Positions 31,998 through 33,777 of a stretch of 33,777 bases of DNA are shown here, in pieces; position 1 is the first letter of the stretch, and each line of letters starts with the position of its first letter. The notes beneath the pieces are model-generated. The model was not told the DNA's origin. It worked only from the letters and a program-made list of their open reading frames with translations, and ran no database searches. The stretch is from 3107 sp965216225 (GTDB lineage: Bacteria; Pseudomonadota; Alphaproteobacteria; Rhodobacterales; Rhodobacteraceae): the NCBI GenBank assembly GCA_965216225.1, contig CBDCFF010000014.1, positions 1 through 33,777 of the forward strand, given 5' to 3'. The position numbers and the translations under genes are program-made.

Positions 31998-33413
31998 GTG
32001 AAGGTGACGCCGGTTCTTCTTTGCGGTGGCTCGGGCACGCGGCTGTGGCCGTTGTCGCGCCGCAGCTATCCGAAGCAGTTCGTCCCGCTGATCGCCGGGG
32101 CGAGCCTGTTTCAGCAAGCCGCGAAGCGGACCTGCGGCAACGGTTTTCAGGCCCCGGTCGTCGTGACGGGGGAGGATTTCCGCTTCATCGTCCTGAAACA
32201 GCTCGGCGATGCGGGGATCAGGGCGGGCGCGATCCTGGTTGAACCGTCGCCGCGCAATACCGGCCCGGCGGTTCTGGCCGCCGCCCTGCAACTGGCCGGG
32301 GCGGAGCCTGACGCGATGATGCTGGTGGTGCCGTCCGACCATGTGATCCCGGACGCTGCGGCTTTCCGGACGGCGGTGGCGCGCGGGGCGCCGGTGGCGG
32401 AGAGCGGGCACATCGTGACCTTCGGCGTCACCCCCACCCGCGCGGAAACCGGCTATGGGTGGCTGGAACTGGCGGCCAGGCCGAATGGCGCGCCGGTTCC
32501 GCTGACCCGGTTTGTCGAGAAACCCTGCCGCGCCCGGGCAGAGGAAATGTTCATGTCCGGCAACTGCCTGTGGAATGCCGGGCTGTTCCTGTCCAGGGCG
32601 TCGCAACTGGTCGCCGCGATGAAGGAACATGCCCCGGAACTTGTCGCGCCGGTCTGTGCGGCTGTCGATGAAAGAAAGGCCGATTCCGGTTTCGTCCGGC
32701 TGGATGCCAGGGCCTGGGAAGCGGTCAGCGACGTTTCCATCGACCGCGCGGTGATGGAAAAGGCGCGGGGCCTGCATGTAGTGCCGTTTGACGCAGAGTG
32801 GTCCGATCTCGGCGGCTGGGATGCGGTTGGCGCACAGATGGAAACCGATGCTCTGGGCGTGGCCACTGCGGGACCGGCGACGGCGATCGACTGTCGCGAT
32901 ACGGTGCTGCGTTCGGAATCCGGGGATCTGGAGATCGTCGGGATCGGCCTGAAGGACGTGATCGCCGTTGCGATGCCGGATGCGGTTCTGGTCGCCGACA
33001 GGTCCCGGGCGCAGGATGTCGGGCTTGCGGTATCGGCGCTGAAAGGCAAGAGCGCCCGGCAGGCGGACACCTTTCCCCGCGACCATCGCCCCTGGGGCTG
33101 GTTCGAGACGCTGGCCCTGTCGGAGCGTTTTCAGGTCAAGCGGCTGGTGCTCCATCCCGGCGCGGCCCTGTCACTCCAGAGCCATGTGCACCGGGCCGAG
33201 CACTGGGTCGTGGTTTCCGGCACCGCACGGGTCACGGTGAACGACACCTCAAGGCTGGTGTCCGAAAATGAATCCGTATATGTGCCGCTGGGGGCCAGAC
33301 ACCGCCTTGAGAACCCGGGAAAGGTCGCGATGGTTCTCATCGAGGTTCAGACCGGCGCCTATCTCGGCGAGGACGACATCGTCCGATACGAAGACGCCTA
33401 TGAGCGGGACTGA
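31998..33413 (+). CDS. manC: Mannose-1-phosphate guanylyltransferase / mannose-6-phosphate isomerase
   Basis: The 471-residue bifunctional enzyme makes GDP-mannose for surface polysaccharides. The N-terminal nucleotidyltransferase has VLLCGGSGTRLWPLSRRSYP and the FVEKP motif. The C-terminal type II isomerase cupin has RPWGWFETL, SLQSHVHRAEHWVVVSGTA with zinc-ligand His residues, and YVPLGARHRLENPG. The start is GTG at 31998 (MKVTPVLLCGG), preceded by CAGGGGAT. The length matches the AlgA/XanB/ManC family. It is intact, unlike the region immediately upstream. The next gene is on the opposite strand. Confidence 0.95.
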   Translation: MKVTPVLLCGGSGTRLWPLSRRSYPKQFVPLIAGASLFQQAAKRTCGNGFQAPVVVTGEDFRFIVLKQLGDAGIRAGAILVEPSPRNTGPAVLAAALQLAGAEPDAMMLVVPSDHVIPDAAAFRTAVARGAPVAESGHIVTFGVTPTRAETGYGWLELAARPNGAPVPLTRFVEKPCRARAEEMFMSGNCLWNAGLFLSRASQLVAAMKEHAPELVAPVCAAVDERKADSGFVRLDARAWEAVSDVSIDRAVMEKARGLHVVPFDAEWSDLGGWDAVGAQMETDALGVATAGPATAIDCRDTVLRSESGDLEIVGIGLKDVIAVAMPDAVLVADRSRAQDVGLAVSALKGKSARQADTFPRDHRPWGWFETLALSERFQVKRLVLHPGAALSLQSHVHRAEHWVVVSGTARVTVNDTSRLVSENESVYVPLGARHRLENPGKVAMVLIEVQTGAYLGEDDIVRYEDAYERD

Positions 33414-33534
33414 ACGTCACGGAGCGCCCCGGCGCAAGGCATGAAGATCGTGATTTCGGGCAGGGCGGGGGCAGCGCGGCGAACAACACCGGGCCCCGAC
33501 ACACAGCCCCCGACCGGCAATCAGCCATCAGCCA

Positions 33535-33777
33535 TCAGTCATCGTCGTCGCCGCCGCCCGGAAGGTTGAAGAAACTGTCGGCATCGACGGCCGCCTCCGG
33601 TTTGCCGTCCCCATCGCCGGACAGCGTAAAGGTTTCCAGACCCTCGATCGCGGTCGGGATCCTCGGCTCCGCCTCCATCGCCAGCGACTGCGCGGTCGAA
33701 ACCAGCCTGCGGCGTTCCTCGTCGCCCATCACGGCCGCAGCCTCGCGCGTTCCGGCGGCTTTCTGAACCACCAGATC
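33535..33777 (-). CDS. Unidentified protein with acidic tail (N-terminus outside the window)
   Basis: The frame is open to the window edge. It encodes at least 80 residues, with a charged helical part (AVMGDEERRRLVSTAQSLAM), an Asp- and Gly-rich middle, and a terminal run of four Asp. It probably continues to the right; a GTG at 33771 is an unlikely start. No domain is recognised. It converges with manC, with about 120 bases between them. Confidence 0.5.
   Translation of the reverse strand, partial: DLVVQKAAGTREAAAVMGDEERRRLVSTAQSLAMEAEPRIPTAIEGLETFTLSGDGDGKPEAAVDADSFFNLPGGGDDDD

Noticed and set aside
1..33777. CRISPR array, defence system, prophage or tRNA gene
   Set aside because: No regularly spaced repeats, phage structural genes, defence-type domains or tRNA cloverleaf could be found by reading either strand.

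Overview
The window looks like GC-rich alphaproteobacterial chromosome, most likely from the Rhodobacteraceae or a close relative. This rests on base composition, on the families of the intact genes, and on the mix of insertion sequences (IS). No rRNA, tRNA, CRISPR array or prophage was seen.

Positions 1 to about 18,500 form an IS island. At least nine families are present as complete, nested or broken copies. In order they are: the right end of an IS256 element, an IS21 istA remnant, a complete IS21, a complete IS66, an internally deleted IS5, an IS4, an IS5 tail, a half IS6, an IS110 split by an intact IS630, and an IS30 remnant that holds an IS256 which itself holds a second IS110. Two IS256 copies in the same orientation bound the island. 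Only a few ordinary genes survive inside it: a truncated TPR protein, an SCP2-like protein, a lysophospholipase-like hydrolase and an oligoendopeptidase. There are also stumps of a TolC-type efflux protein and of a sensor histidine kinase. Both IS110 elements carry a structured non-coding region upstream of the transposase, which is where bridge RNA is encoded in IS110-group elements.

Positions 18,676 to 29,850 are normal housekeeping sequence. They hold an M48 lipoprotein protease, a small conserved-looking protein, a copper-export pair (copA behind a CueR-type promoter, then cueR), recQ, yggT, a thioesterase-like protein, a UMF1-type transporter, mepA with an apparent 1-nt frameshift, and yhhQ. 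Then comes a compact transcription unit with an 18-codon ORF, a very strong ribosome-binding site and two segments able to pair with it, followed by arfB.

Positions 29,970 to 31,780 are a decayed catabolic locus. It contains remnants of a GMC oxidoreductase, all three subunits of a TRAP transporter (DctP, DctQ, DctM) and an IclR regulator. Each has lost sequence, and three have fused into one open frame. The window ends with an intact bifunctional mannose-1-phosphate guanylyltransferase/mannose-6-phosphate isomerase and the C-terminal part of an unidentified protein.
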